Origin: Thiohalobacter sp. IOR34
GTDB lineage: Bacteria; Pseudomonadota; Gammaproteobacteria; Thiohalobacterales; Thiohalobacteraceae
Length of the DNA: 64,000 bases
Assembly (NCBI RefSeq): GCF_030406045.1
Contig: NZ_CP128988.1
Span: forward strand, 1,585,438-1,649,437
Direction of reading: 5' to 3'
Part shown: positions 43,899 to 54,512 of the stretch, piece after piece
Position numbering within the stretch: position 1 is the stretch's first letter
Layout of the letters: each line of letters opens with the position of its first letter
Program-made: the position numbers and the translations under genes
Notes under the pieces: generated by a model
Told to the model about the DNA's origin: nothing
Seen by the model: only the letters and a program-made list of their open reading frames with translations
Database searches by the model: none

Positions 43899-44092
43899 AG
43901 GCAGTCCCGGGGGGAAAAGGGTGTCTCCAGCGATCTGAGAAGTATATCTCAATGCATGCGGGTCAAGTGCAGTGCCGGAATGTCGATAAGCATTATATAG
44001 CCGACCCGTGCCTTGCGGCTAAGCGTAGAGGCCGGCAGACGTGGACAGCAGACAGCGGACACAGAACCATGCCACAGCAGACAGGACAGACC

Positions 44093-45799
44093 ATGATGGG
44101 TGAACTGCAAGCCAGCGCCGACCAGGTGCGCCCCACCGAGCAGAAGGCCTCGGATCTCTTCGTGCGCTGCCTGGAAGCCGAGGGTGTGACCCACATCTTC
44201 GGTGTGCCCGGTGAGGAAAACGCCGACCTGATGATGTCGCTGATGGACAGCACCATCGAATTCGTGCTCTGCCGCCACGAACAGGCGGCGGCCTTCATCG
44301 CTGACGTCTACGGGCGGATCACCGGCAAGGCCGGGGTCTGCCTCGCCACCCTGGGGCCTGGTGCCACCAACCTGGTCACCGGGCTGGCCGACGCCAACAT
44401 GGACCGGGCGCCCATCGTCGCCATTGTCGGCCAGGGCTCGACCCGCCGCCTGCACAAGGAAAGCCACCAGAACATGGACAGCATCGGCATGATGAAACCG
44501 ATCACCAAATGGGCGCAGTCGGTGGTCGACGAATCCACCATCCCCGAGGTGGTGCGCAAGGCGTTCAAGATCGCCGAGGCGGAGAAGCCCGGTGTTGCCG
44601 TCATCGAGCTGCCGGAGGACGTCGCCAAGCAGACCGTTACCGGCCGGCCGATGCACGTCTACAAGACACGCCGCCCCGGTGCCGACTACAAGGCCATCGC
44701 CCAGGCGGTGGACATCATTACCCGCGCCCGGCGGCCGCTGATCCTCGCCGGCAACGGCGCGGTGCGCAAGCGCGCCGCCAAGCAACTGCGCCGGCTGGCG
44801 CAGAAGACCGGCATCCCGGTGGTCAACACCTTCATGGGCAAGGGCTCGATGCCCATGGACGACAAGCATTCGCTGTTCACCATGGGCCTGCAGGGCAAGG
44901 ACCACATCAACCATGCGCTGGACGACGTGGACGTGGTGATCACCGTCGGCTACGACCTGGTGGAATACAGCCCCAGCTTCTGGAATGCGAACCTGGACAA
45001 GGCCATCGTGCACATCGATTTCCTGCCGGCCGAGGTGGACATGCACTACACAGTGGCCGTGGACGTGGTCGGCGACATCGCCGACGCGCTGTGGCAGATC
45101 AACATGGAACTGGAACGCAACCACGCCGGCGACCTGCCGCTGCAGGACATCGACCGCTGGCTCAAGCTGCGCCAGACCATCCTCGACGACTTCGCCATGG
45201 ACAAGGACGACGGCTCGTTCCCCATGAAGCCGCAGAAGATCCTCTGGGACGTGCGCGAGTTCCTCGGTCCCGAGGACTACCTGCTGTCCGACGTCGGTGC
45301 CCACAAGATGTGGATCTCCCGCTACTACCAGTGCCAGACACCCAACACCTGCCTGATCTCCAACGGCTTCTGCTCGATGGGCTTTGCCCTGCCGGGCGCG
45401 ATCGGCGCCAAGATGGCCAGCCCGGAACGGCGGGTGCTCGCCATCTGCGGCGATGGCGGCTTCCTGATGAACGTGCAGGACCTCGAGACCGCGGTGCGCC
45501 TCGGCCTGAATGTGGTCTACATGGTCTGGGAAGACGGGGAATACGGCCTGATCAAGTGGAAGCAGCAGAACCAGTTCAACGGCCGCCATTGCCGGCTCGA
45601 TTTCGGCAACCCCGACTGGGGGAAACTGGCCGAGGCCTTCGGCATGTGGGGCCGCCGGCTGAACGCCGCCGAGGAACTGCTGCCGACCCTGGAAGAGGCC
45701 TTCCGCCAGCCCGGTCCGGCGCTGATCGCCGTGCCGGTCGATTACGCGGAGAACATGAAGCTCACCGAGCGGCTGGGCAAGATCGAGTGCGCCCTATAG
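44093..45799 (+). CDS. Acetolactate synthase-like TPP-dependent enzyme (AlsS type)
   Basis: 568 aa from ATG 44093 (AGGA 7 bp upstream; earlier in-frame ATGs at 44069 and 43952 lie in poor context). N-terminal pyrimidine domain with catalytic Glu in VLCRHEQAAAFIADVYGRITG, central FAD/regulatory-type domain, and the C-terminal TPP motif GDGGFLMNVQDLETA...EYGLIKWKQ. The sequence resembles single-subunit catabolic acetolactate synthases rather than IlvB; no small subunit gene is adjacent. Forms acetolactate from two pyruvates if the call is right. Confidence 0.85.
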   Translation: MMGELQASADQVRPTEQKASDLFVRCLEAEGVTHIFGVPGEENADLMMSLMDSTIEFVLCRHEQAAAFIADVYGRITGKAGVCLATLGPGATNLVTGLADANMDRAPIVAIVGQGSTRRLHKESHQNMDSIGMMKPITKWAQSVVDESTIPEVVRKAFKIAEAEKPGVAVIELPEDVAKQTVTGRPMHVYKTRRPGADYKAIAQAVDIITRARRPLILAGNGAVRKRAAKQLRRLAQKTGIPVVNTFMGKGSMPMDDKHSLFTMGLQGKDHINHALDDVDVVITVGYDLVEYSPSFWNANLDKAIVHIDFLPAEVDMHYTVAVDVVGDIADALWQINMELERNHAGDLPLQDIDRWLKLRQTILDDFAMDKDDGSFPMKPQKILWDVREFLGPEDYLLSDVGAHKMWISRYYQCQTPNTCLISNGFCSMGFALPGAIGAKMASPERRVLAICGDGGFLMNVQDLETAVRLGLNVVYMVWEDGEYGLIKWKQQNQFNGRHCRLDFGNPDWGKLAEAFGMWGRRLNAAEELLPTLEEAFRQPGPALIAVPVDYAENMKLTERLGKIECAL

Positions 45800-45872
45800 A
45801 AACTGTCGCCAGGGGCAGCGCGGCCTGGCAAAACGGCCAACAGGAGCAATCACCAGATCGCGATGGCCGCTA

Positions 45873-46738
45873 GCCCGGGTATTGCACCAAGGCGGACGAT
45901 ATGAATGGGGTTCGATCTGTAATCCAAGGATGCCATGGCCATCAAAGGCCCTCCGGGCGGGTTACGTTTGCGTCTCGATCGCGGCCTGGAGGGACCGCTC
46001 CTACGGCAACACATTGTGCCGCCATGCCCCGTAGGAGCGGCCTCCAGGCCGCGATTGGGGGATCCACGGCGGGCAATGCCCGGAGTCGACCGAACAGGCT
46101 CAAAGCCGGGTTCCGAGTTCCCGACCCATTTGCCAGCCTGCACGCCGATCATGCGGACCGGCTTGAATGAGGTTCGAGCTGTAATCCAAGGATGCCATGG
46201 CCATCAAAGGCCCTCCGGGCGGGTTACGTTTGCGCCTCGATCGCGGCCTGGAGACCGCTCCTACGGCAACACATCGTGCCGCCATGCCCCGTAGGAGCGG
46301 CCTCCAGGCCGCGATTGGGGGGGATCCACGGCGGGCAATGCCCGGAGTCGACCGAACAGGCACAAAGCCGGGTTACGAGTTCCCGACCCATTTGCCAGCC
46401 TGCACGCCGATCATGCGGACCGGCTTGGTGCAACAGCTAGCCCGGATATTGCACCAAGGCGGCCGGCATGAATGGGGTTCGAGCTGTAATCCAAGGACGC
46501 CAATGGCCATCAAAGGCTCTTACAGTTTGCGCCTCGATCGCGGCCTGGAGACCGCCCCTACGGCAACACATCGTGCCGCCATGCCCCGTAGGGGCGGCCT
46601 CCAGGCCGCGATTGGGGGGGTCCACGGCGGGCAATGCCCGGAGTCGACCGAACAGGCACAAAGCCGGGTTACGAGTTCCCGACTCATTTGCCAGCCTGCA
46701 CGCCGATCAAGCGGACCGGCTTGGTGCAATATCCGGGC
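45873..46738. repeat. Composite of three ~280-bp repeat units with MITE-like ends and REP palindromes
   Basis: Bounded by GCCCGGGTATTGCACCAAGG and its complement (as in the 247-bp MITEs) with TA on both sides. Three near-identical units begin near 45873, 46165 and 46440. The third is complete with both ends and TA flanks (46440-46738, 299 bp). Each unit carries an inverted pair of REP palindromes (atcgcggcctggag... and ...ctccaggccgcgat). Open frames across it are an artefact of the repeats. No gene lies here. Confidence 0.85.
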
Positions 46739-46740
46739 TA

Positions 46741-46903
46741 GCAGCCTGTCGGACTTAGGCGATCGTAGCGAGCAGGGTGGGAGAACGAGAACGAATCTTC
46801 ATGATTTCGAGGCGCATAGTGGGCACTACGCAACGAGAAATCAGGGAGATTCGGGCCGCTCTCCCACCCGCGCAGTAGATCAGTCCTGAGTCCGACAGGC
46901 TGC
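46741..46903. mobile_element. 163-bp hairpin MITE, family 2
   Basis: Ends GCAGCCTGTCGGACTTAGG and (complement of the right end) GCAGCCTGTCGGACTCAGG, with TA on both sides; the left TA is shared with the composite at 45873-46738. Most of the element folds on itself (gggtgggag.../...ctcccaccc; tgatttcg.../...cgagaaatca). No coding capacity. A different family from the 247-bp MITEs. Confidence 0.85.
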
Positions 46904-46944
46904 TAGGCTGCACCGGTCCCCTGATCATCGACTCTCAAAAACAA

Positions 46945-46971
46945 AAGGCCCTCCCGTAACGGGAGGGCCTT
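46945..46971. terminator. Intrinsic terminator after the tandem DsrC gene
   Basis: AAGGCCCTCCCG / CGGGAGGGCCTT with 3-nt loop; on the minus strand it is followed by TTGTTTTTG, fitting the leftward gene ending at 46996. Confidence 0.85.
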
Positions 46972-46995
46972 CTGCGATTCCAGGCTGATGCGTGA

Positions 46996-47766
46996 TCAGC
47001 CGTCGATGCAGCCCTGCGGCTCCGGCAGGCCGGCGATGCGCGAACCCTGGCGCGACGGCCCCTTCGGGAACAAACCGTAGAGGAAATCGCGGCTGGCGTA
47101 TTCTTCCCCCACCTCCTCGGCCATATGCTTCATGAGGATCTTGACCATCGGGGTGATGCCGTACTCGAAGTAGAAATCACGCAGGAAGTTGATCACCGTC
47201 CAGTGTGCCTCGGTCAGCTCGATGCCCTCGCGCTGGGCCAGGAACCCGGCCAGGCGCTCGTTCCAGCCGGCCTGGCGCACCAGATTGCCGGTGGGGGTCA
47301 GCTCGAAGCGCCGCCCCTCGAACTCGATGGCCTCGGGCTGGCCGGCCGAGAAACTGCTCTGGGGACGCCTGGTGGCATAGGTCTCCCGTTCCAGCTCCGC
47401 ATCCAGGTGCGATTCAGGAATCCCGGCGATCCGCGTGCCCTGCACCAGGACATTGTTCGGGAAGAGCGCATCCAGCCGCGCATCGTTGGCCAGCGATTCA
47501 TGGCCGGCGGCGCGCAGCGCCCGCTTGAGCAGCTTGCGCGGTGGAGCGATGTTGTACTCGGCGTAATACTCACGCATCTGGTTGATGACCACCCAGTGAT
47601 CCTCACCCAGGGTGATGCCCGTTCGCCCGGCCAGGGCCTCGGCCACCGCCGGACTCCAGTCAGCCAGATTCGCCAGCCGCCCGCCCGGCAGCAATTCGAT
47701 GGTCTTCCCCCCTACATCAAGCGCTTCATCGGTCGCCAACGCTACTACATTGCTTGCTTGTGACAT
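46996..47766 (-). CDS. Double-domain DsrC/TusE-family protein
   Basis: 256 aa made of two DsrC-like domains in one chain. Domain 1 (~16-120: IELLPGGRLANLADW, ITLGEDHWVVINQMREYYAEYNI, FPNNVLVQGTRIAGIP) has no cysteine. Domain 2 (~145-256: IEFEGRRFELTPTGNLVRQA, IELTEAHWTVINFLRDFYFEYGI, GLFPKGPSRQGSRIAGLPEP) ends GCIDG. Its Cys253 aligns with the penultimate DsrC cysteine, while the partner cysteine 11 residues earlier is Ser242. One-cysteine arms are typical of TusE. The gene occupies the area (near serS) where pseudomonads keep tusE. A terminator follows; transcribed divergently from the gene at 47997. Confidence 0.9.
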   Translation of the reverse strand: MSQASNVVALATDEALDVGGKTIELLPGGRLANLADWSPAVAEALAGRTGITLGEDHWVVINQMREYYAEYNIAPPRKLLKRALRAAGHESLANDARLDALFPNNVLVQGTRIAGIPESHLDAELERETYATRRPQSSFSAGQPEAIEFEGRRFELTPTGNLVRQAGWNERLAGFLAQREGIELTEAHWTVINFLRDFYFEYGITPMVKILMKHMAEEVGEEYASRDFLYGLFPKGPSRQGSRIAGLPEPQGCIDG

Positions 47767-47996
47767 TTGTTCTCACTCCAGAAAAGCAGTCGTCAATAGC
47801 CCGGTTTCACCCGTCCTCCGGCACCGTTCCACGGCTGGGCGCGCAACAGGCCGGTCTGTTGATAGATAGCGGACTGCGCGACGACAACTTAAGCCCTGTC
47901 CGCAGTAATGGATTTACCTCCGCCGCAGACGCCGGGGACAGCCCGCCCGCGGCATGCTAGGATGCGCGCCAGAGACGGCAGGAGACAGCCAAGACG

Positions 47997-48683
47997 ATGA
48001 AATTCAATGACAAACCAGGCGCACATGAACGCCATCTGCGACGCCGCATGGGCAACCCCCTGTTCCCCGAATCCCGCCGCGAGATCACCGAGGCGGAGTG
48101 GACCACCGCGGTACGCCGCGACCGCCAGGAACAGGCGGCCTTCATGGAAAGCTTCCGCGACATCGTGCAGCGCGCCATCGACCTCGATGCCCAGGCCGAA
48201 AGCGAGCAGATCCTCGCCCTCAAGGAGGACCTCGACCGCTGCTACGAGGAATGCGCCGGCCTCGGCGGCGACCAGGGCAAGGTCAAGGAAGGGATCCGCA
48301 CCCTGATCGGCACCATCATGCGCGCCGTGCGCGTGGGAGCGGAGAACGATCCCCTGGCGCGACAGAAGCTGGACGAGGAGGACATGGCCCGCGAGCTGCA
48401 TTTCCGGCTGCTGGAACAGCCGCTGGTCGCCGATCTGCTGCGCCCGGAACCGGTCATCGAGGAGAACGAGCTGGTGGCCAGCCTGCTCTCCGCTGGCAGC
48501 GAGGAGCTGGGCGCCGTGCTCGAGCTGTTCTCGCCGGAGCAGCTGGCGGTGATCCACCAGGAGGCCCGGCAGCTGATCACCACCCTCCCCGCGGCGCATC
48601 CGCTCACCGCCCAGGCCCGGGAGAACCTGTCCAGCCTGGAGACACGCAGCATGCAGCAAGCCGGGGCGGGCACCGTCAACTGA
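47997..48683 (+). CDS. Conserved protein of unknown function
   Basis: 228 aa, MKFNDKPGAHERHLRRRMGN. Predicted soluble and almost all alpha-helical, charged (RQEQAAFMESFRDIVQRAID, EQILALKEDLDRCYEECAGL). Two closely spaced Cys (CYEEC) at ~81-85 are the only obvious potential metal or redox residues. Divergent from the double DsrC gene (231-bp spacer), and upstream of the diguanylate cyclase. Family not recognised. Confidence 0.7.
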   Translation: MKFNDKPGAHERHLRRRMGNPLFPESRREITEAEWTTAVRRDRQEQAAFMESFRDIVQRAIDLDAQAESEQILALKEDLDRCYEECAGLGGDQGKVKEGIRTLIGTIMRAVRVGAENDPLARQKLDEEDMARELHFRLLEQPLVADLLRPEPVIEENELVASLLSAGSEELGAVLELFSPEQLAVIHQEARQLITTLPAAHPLTAQARENLSSLETRSMQQAGAGTVN

Positions 48684-48770
48684 GCCCGGCTTGCGGGCCC
48701 GGAGGCTTTTCGCTAGGGTGCATCGGCTAGGGAGGCCCGGAGTGGCCCAAGGTTTCAGGGGTGCAGTTCA

Positions 48771-49889
48771 ATGGGGGATCAGACACGGCGCAGGAGCGAC
48801 CGGCGCCGGCACAGGGACCGGCGCGCACCGGGCGATCGCCGCGCCGCCTGGGACGAAGCCACCCACATGCGCTACCCCGGCTGGCAGGAGCAGGTGGTCC
48901 AGTTCCTCACCCGTTACCTGTTCGTCACCCTCGGCGTGCTCTATTTCAACTTCACCAGCGGCATCCAGCCCGCCTGGCTGACCCCGGCCCAGCTCAATCT
49001 GGCCTACGCCCTCTACTTCCTGATCAACACCGCCAATTTCATCCATGCCAGCGGCAAGCACATCTGCCCCACCCGCTTCCGCTTCGCCATGTGGGTCGAC
49101 ATCGCCATCACCGGCATCTCGGTGCTGAATGACCCCTATGACATACCGCCCTCGCTGCTGGTGTTCATCATGGTGGTGCTCGGCAACGGCATGCGCTATG
49201 GCCTGCGGCTGTTCGGCGAGGCGCTGGTCGGCAGCTTTGCCGCGGTGATGCTGGTCTTCACCCTGCGCTACCTGAACGCCGACAACCCGATCACCCCGGG
49301 CATGCTCTTCCTCAACCTGTTCGGCGGCATCATCCTGGTCTATGCCTACATCCTCATGGGACGTATCGAGGAATCCCACCGCCAGCTCGAACACAAGAGC
49401 AAGATCGACACCCTCACCGGCCTGACCAACCGGCGCGGCCTGCTGGAGATCACCAGCCAGCTGTTCGAACGCCTGCAGCGGGACAACATGAAGTTCGTGG
49501 TCATGTTCGCCGACCTGGACAAGTTCAAGGCCATCAACGACACCTACGGGCACGCAGTGGGGGACGAGGTGCTGAAGGCCTTCGCCGGCATCCTCCAGGG
49601 CACGGTGCGCGACAGCGACATCGCGGCCCGCATCGGCGGCGACGAGTTCGTGCTCATCCTCCACGACACCAGCCTGGACGAAGCGGAAAATGCGGCACGG
49701 CGCATCCAGCAGCAGGTCGCGGCGGACACCCGCCAGGGCGGACTGAACTACAGCGTCACCATCGGCCTGGGCGAGGCACCGACCCACGGCAGCGACTTCG
49801 ATGCCCTGCTGCACCATGTCGACAAGGCCATGTACCGTTCCAAGAGCGCGCTGCGTGGCGGCGAGCCGATGGAAAGCGAAAGCGGCTGA
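48771..49889 (+). CDS. Membrane diguanylate cyclase (GGDEF)
   Basis: 372 aa if ATG 48771 is used; a start at 48867 (MRYPGWQEQ) is also possible. Residues ~40-200 hold about five membrane segments (e.g. LFVTLGVLYFNFTSGI, MLFLNLFGGIILVYAYILMG). The GGDEF domain (~215-365) has IDTLTGLTNRRGLLE, the intact active site RIGGDEFVLIL and an inhibitory RxxD (RDSD) five residues before it. Predicted to make cyclic di-GMP in response to an unknown membrane signal. Confidence 0.9.
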   Translation: MGDQTRRRSDRRRHRDRRAPGDRRAAWDEATHMRYPGWQEQVVQFLTRYLFVTLGVLYFNFTSGIQPAWLTPAQLNLAYALYFLINTANFIHASGKHICPTRFRFAMWVDIAITGISVLNDPYDIPPSLLVFIMVVLGNGMRYGLRLFGEALVGSFAAVMLVFTLRYLNADNPITPGMLFLNLFGGIILVYAYILMGRIEESHRQLEHKSKIDTLTGLTNRRGLLEITSQLFERLQRDNMKFVVMFADLDKFKAINDTYGHAVGDEVLKAFAGILQGTVRDSDIAARIGGDEFVLILHDTSLDEAENAARRIQQQVAADTRQGGLNYSVTIGLGEAPTHGSDFDALLHHVDKAMYRSKSALRGGEPMESESG

Positions 49890-49901
49890 GGCGGAGCGGG
49901 C

Positions 49902-50036
49902 ATGGACTGCGAACTCGGCATCCTGCGCCATGCCAAATCCGACTGGAGCCAGGCGCTGGCCGACCGGGAGCGCCCGCTCAATGACCGCGGCCGGCACGGC
50001 GCACGGCGCGTCGGGCGCTGGCAGGCAGACAACCCC
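49902..50036 (+). pseudogene. Truncated SixA-like phosphohistidine phosphatase
   Basis: ATG 49902, MDCELGILRHAKSDWSQALA, then DRERPLNDRGRHGARRVGRW: the start of SixA-type histidine phosphatases including the catalytic LRHAK. Similarity ends after ~44 residues where a REP palindrome and the ~100-bp tandem array begin; the rest (~110 residues) is missing. The open frame continues through the repeats to 50321, but that extension is repeat-encoded. Confidence 0.8.
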
Positions 50037-50812
50037 GATCGCGGCCTGGAGGCCGCTCCTACAACAGATCGGTCGCCATCCCATCGCGTAGGAGCGGCGT
50101 CCACGCCGCGATTGCCTCGTGACGGCCGCCGCATCCGCGCAGCTACGCATCACGCACCATCGCCAGATCGGTCGCCATGCCCATCGCGTAGGAGCGGCGT
50201 CCACGCCGCGATTGCCCCGTGGCGGCCACCGGATCCGCGCAGGTGCGCATCACGCACCATCGCCAGATCGGTCGCCATCCCATCGCGTAGGAGCGGCGTC
50301 CACGCCGCGATTGCCTCGTGACGGCCGCCGCATCCGCGCAGCTACGCATCACGCACCATCGCCAGATCGGTCGCCATGCCCATCGCGTAGGAGCGGCGTC
50401 CACGCCGCGATTGCCCCGTGGCGGCCACCGGATCCGCGCAGGTGCGCATCACGCACCATCGCCAGATCGGTCGCCATCCCATCGCGTAGGAGCGGCGTCC
50501 ACGCCGCGATTGCCCCCTGGCGGCCACCGGATCCGCGCAGCTACGCATCACGCACCATCGCCAGATCGGTCGCCATACCCATCGCGTAGGAGCGGCGTCC
50601 ACGCCGCGATTGCCCCGTGGCGGCCACCGCATCCGCGCAGCTACGCATCCGCGCGCCATCGCCAGATCGCGCCGCCATGCCCATCGCGTAGGAGCGGCGT
50701 CCACGCCGCGATTGCCTCGTGACGGCCACCGCATCCGCGCAGGTGCGCATTCACGCACCATCGCCAGATCGCGCCGCCATACCCCATCGTAGGAGCGGCG
50801 TCCACGCCGCGA
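50036..50812. repeat. Tandem array: eight copies of a ~100-bp unit with a REP-like palindrome
   Basis: A first palindrome (50036-50060) is followed by eight copies of CGTAGGAGCGGCGTCCACGC followed by CGCGATTGCC at about 50085, 50185, 50285, 50385, 50484, 50584, 50685 and 50787, i.e. a 99-102-bp period. Spacers are of two alternating types (cctcgtgacggccgccg...cagctacgc and ccccgtggcggccaccgg...caggtgcgc). Copies 1-2 and 3-4 thus form a ~199-bp higher-order duplication. The array lies between the broken sixA-like gene and the serS stop. Confidence 0.92.
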
Positions 50813-52444
<1,632 letters not shown>

Positions 52445-52448
<4 letters not shown>

Positions 52449-52816
52449 AGCTGCCTCCCGGCCAGTACCCCCAGTGCCGCCGCGCCGACGCAGAGCAGCA
52501 CGCTGAGCAGCACGTTGCCCAGCGCCTTCAACGTCTCACCGGACTCCACCAGGTTGAGGGTCTCGATGGAAAAGGTGGAAAAGGTGGTGAAGGCGCCGAG
52601 CAGGCCGATCAGCCAGAAGGCACGCAGCGCCGGCCCCGTGTCGAGCCGCTCGATCAGCAGTACGAAGAGGATACCCATCAGCAGACTGCCGAGCACGTTC
52701 ACCGCCAGGGTGCCATAGGGAAAGCCGCGTCCCGCCAGGGCATAGACGCCATTGGACATGCCGTAGCGCAGCAGCGCACCGATCGCACCGCCGGCAGCGA
52801 TGGCCAGCCATTGCAT
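52445..52816 (-). CDS. crcB: Fluoride ion channel CrcB/Fluc
   Basis: 123 aa with four membrane helices. Family signatures GGAIGALLRYGMSN (~8-21), YGTLAVNVLGSLLMG (~36-50) and LLGAFTTFSTFSIETLNL (~72-90). Acts as a dual-topology dimer exporting fluoride. I looked for a fluoride (crcB) riboswitch in 52817-52950 and saw none. Confidence 0.95.
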
Positions 52817-53169
52817 CAGCGCCGCACCTCGCGCCCGGTCTCTCCCCTGCCCCCTTTCATCATGGGCGCCAATGGTACAACAGCGGCCGTCCTGGTGGGA
52901 GCGCAGCGGATCGCCGCCGGGAGACCGCTGCTAGTCCCCATCGGCCGCCATGCCACGTAGGGGCGACGTCCACGCCGCGATTGCCCTCAGCGGCCGGGAT
53001 TCACCCATGGGCTGCGCATCACGCACCATGATCCGCTGTCGCGGCACGATGGCAGGTTGCTGCCTGCCCCCGATCGCGGCCGGGAGGCCGCTCCTACGCT
53101 GGAGCACGCAGCGCGCCCCATGGCCTGGCGGACGGCGATCGGACCGCGATCTTCACCCCGGTCCGCGAC
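52817..53169. other. Gene-free spacer with REP palindromes
   Basis: 353 bp between crcB and rarA. Holds a REP relative GTAGGGGCGACGTCCACGCC followed by GCGATTGCC (52958-52986, same type as the tandem array), a second REP GATCGCGGCCGGGAGGCCGC followed by TCCTAC (53082-53097 and preceding bases) and copies of the array-like phrase gcatcacgcaccat. No gene seen. Confidence 0.65.
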
Positions 53170-54498
53170 TCACTGCTTCTTCGCCGCCTGGCGCGCCGCG
53201 CGGTCCAGGGCACGCAGGTGGTCCAGCTTCTCGGCGATCTTCTTCTCCAGGCCGCGCGGCACCGGCTGGTAGTAGCGGGTCCCGGCCATCTCCTCGGGAA
53301 AATAGTTCTCGCCGGCGGCATAGCCCTCGGGTTCGTCATGGGCATAGCGGTAGCGTTTGCCGTAGCCCAGTTCCTTCATCAGCCGGGTCGGGGCATTGCG
53401 CAGGTGCAGGGGCACCTCCAGCGATCCCTGCGCCCGGGCATCCTTCATCGCCGCCTTGAAGGCCATGTAGACGGCATTGCTCTTGGCGGCGCAGGCCAGA
53501 TAGACCACGGCCTGGGCCAGGGCCAGCTCGCCCTCGGGACTGCCCAGGCGTTCCTGCACATCCCAGGCCTGCATGCACAGGGTAAGGGCCCGTGGATCGG
53601 CCAGACCGATGTCCTCGGAGGCCATGCGCACGATGCGCCTCGCCAGGTACAGCGGATCGCAGCCGCCATCGAGCATGCGCGCCAGCCAGTACAGGGCGGC
53701 ATCGGGCGCCGAGCCGCGCACCGCCTTGTGCAGCGCCGAGATCTGGTCGTAGAAGGCCTCGCCGCCCTTGTCGAAACGCCGCAGGCCACCAGCCAGCACC
53801 TCGTTGAGCACCGCTTCCTGGATCTGCAGCCGACCGTCCACCTCCTCGGCGAGATCGGCGGCGATCTCCAGCAGGTTGAGGGCGCGGCGGGCATCGCCGT
53901 CGGCGGCCTCGGCCAGCCGGTCGCGCAGCGCCGTCTCCATGCAGATGTCCCGCGCCCCGAGACCACGTTCCGCATCGGCCAGTGCCTGATCGACGATGGT
54001 CCGCAGCGCGGCCTTGTCGAGGCGTTTCAGCACATAGGTGCGGGCCCGCGACAGCAGGGCGTTGTTCAGCTCGAAGGACGGGTTCTCGGTGGTGGCGCCG
54101 ACGAAGATCAGGGTGCCGTCCTCGACGTGCGGCAGGAAGGCGTCCTGCTGGGCCTTGTTGAAGCGGTGCACCTCGTCGACGAAGAGGATGGTCAGCCGGC
54201 CACGTGCCTCGCGCAGCAGACGCGCCTGCTCCACCGCCTGGCGGATGTCCTTGACCCCGGCCAGCACCGCCGACAGGGTGATGAATTCCGCCCCTGCGGT
54301 CCTGGCCAGCAGCCGCGCCAGGGTGGTCTTGCCGGTGCCCGGCGGCCCCCAGAACAGCATGGAGTGCAGACGACCGCTCTCGATGGCCAGGCGCAGCGGC
54401 TTGCCGGGGCCGAGCAGGTGCTGCTGACCGGTGAACTCCTCCAGGCTGCGCGGCCGCATGCGGTCGGCCAGGGGGCGGTAGGCTTCGCTCTGCGACAT
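53170..54498 (-). CDS. rarA: Replication-associated recombination protein A (RarA/MgsA AAA+ ATPase)
   Basis: 442 aa from ATG 54498 ([20 protein letters not shown]). Walker [18 protein letters not shown] (~50), Walker [16 protein letters not shown] (~105), sensor region [19 protein letters not shown]. Clamp-loader-like ATPase acting at stalled replication forks. Downstream of lolA on the same strand, 14 bp apart: ftsK-lolA-rarA, a conserved arrangement. Confidence 0.96.
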   Translation of the reverse strand: MSQSEAYRPLADRMRPRSLEEFTGQQHLLGPGKPLRLAIESGRLHSMLFWGPPGTGKTTLARLLARTAGAEFITLSAVLAGVKDIRQAVEQARLLREARGRLTILFVDEVHRFNKAQQDAFLPHVEDGTLIFVGATTENPSFELNNALLSRARTYVLKRLDKAALRTIVDQALADAERGLGARDICMETALRDRLAEAADGDARRALNLLEIAADLAEEVDGRLQIQEAVLNEVLAGGLRRFDKGGEAFYDQISALHKAVRGSAPDAALYWLARMLDGGCDPLYLARRIVRMASEDIGLADPRALTLCMQAWDVQERLGSPEGELALAQAVVYLACAAKSNAVYMAFKAAMKDARAQGSLEVPLHLRNAPTRLMKELGYGKRYRYAHDEPEGYAAGENYFPEEMAGTRYYQPVPRGLEKKIAEKLDHLRALDRAARQAAKKQ

Positions 54499-54512
54499 GA
54501 CGGATGGGCGTG

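Noticed and set aside
45873-46903. Coding frames of 80-230 codons in the repeat block
   Set aside because: All translate repeat units, appear several times in near-identical form and on both strands, and have no ribosome sites.
50036-50812. Regular ~100-bp repeats as a CRISPR array
   Set aside because: Spacers are themselves repeats of two types rather than unique sequences, and the period is too long; it is a tandem array, so the Cas6-like gene has no array here.
52817-52950. Fluoride riboswitch ahead of crcB
   Set aside because: The expected pseudoknot signature was not visible; only REP-like palindromes occur.
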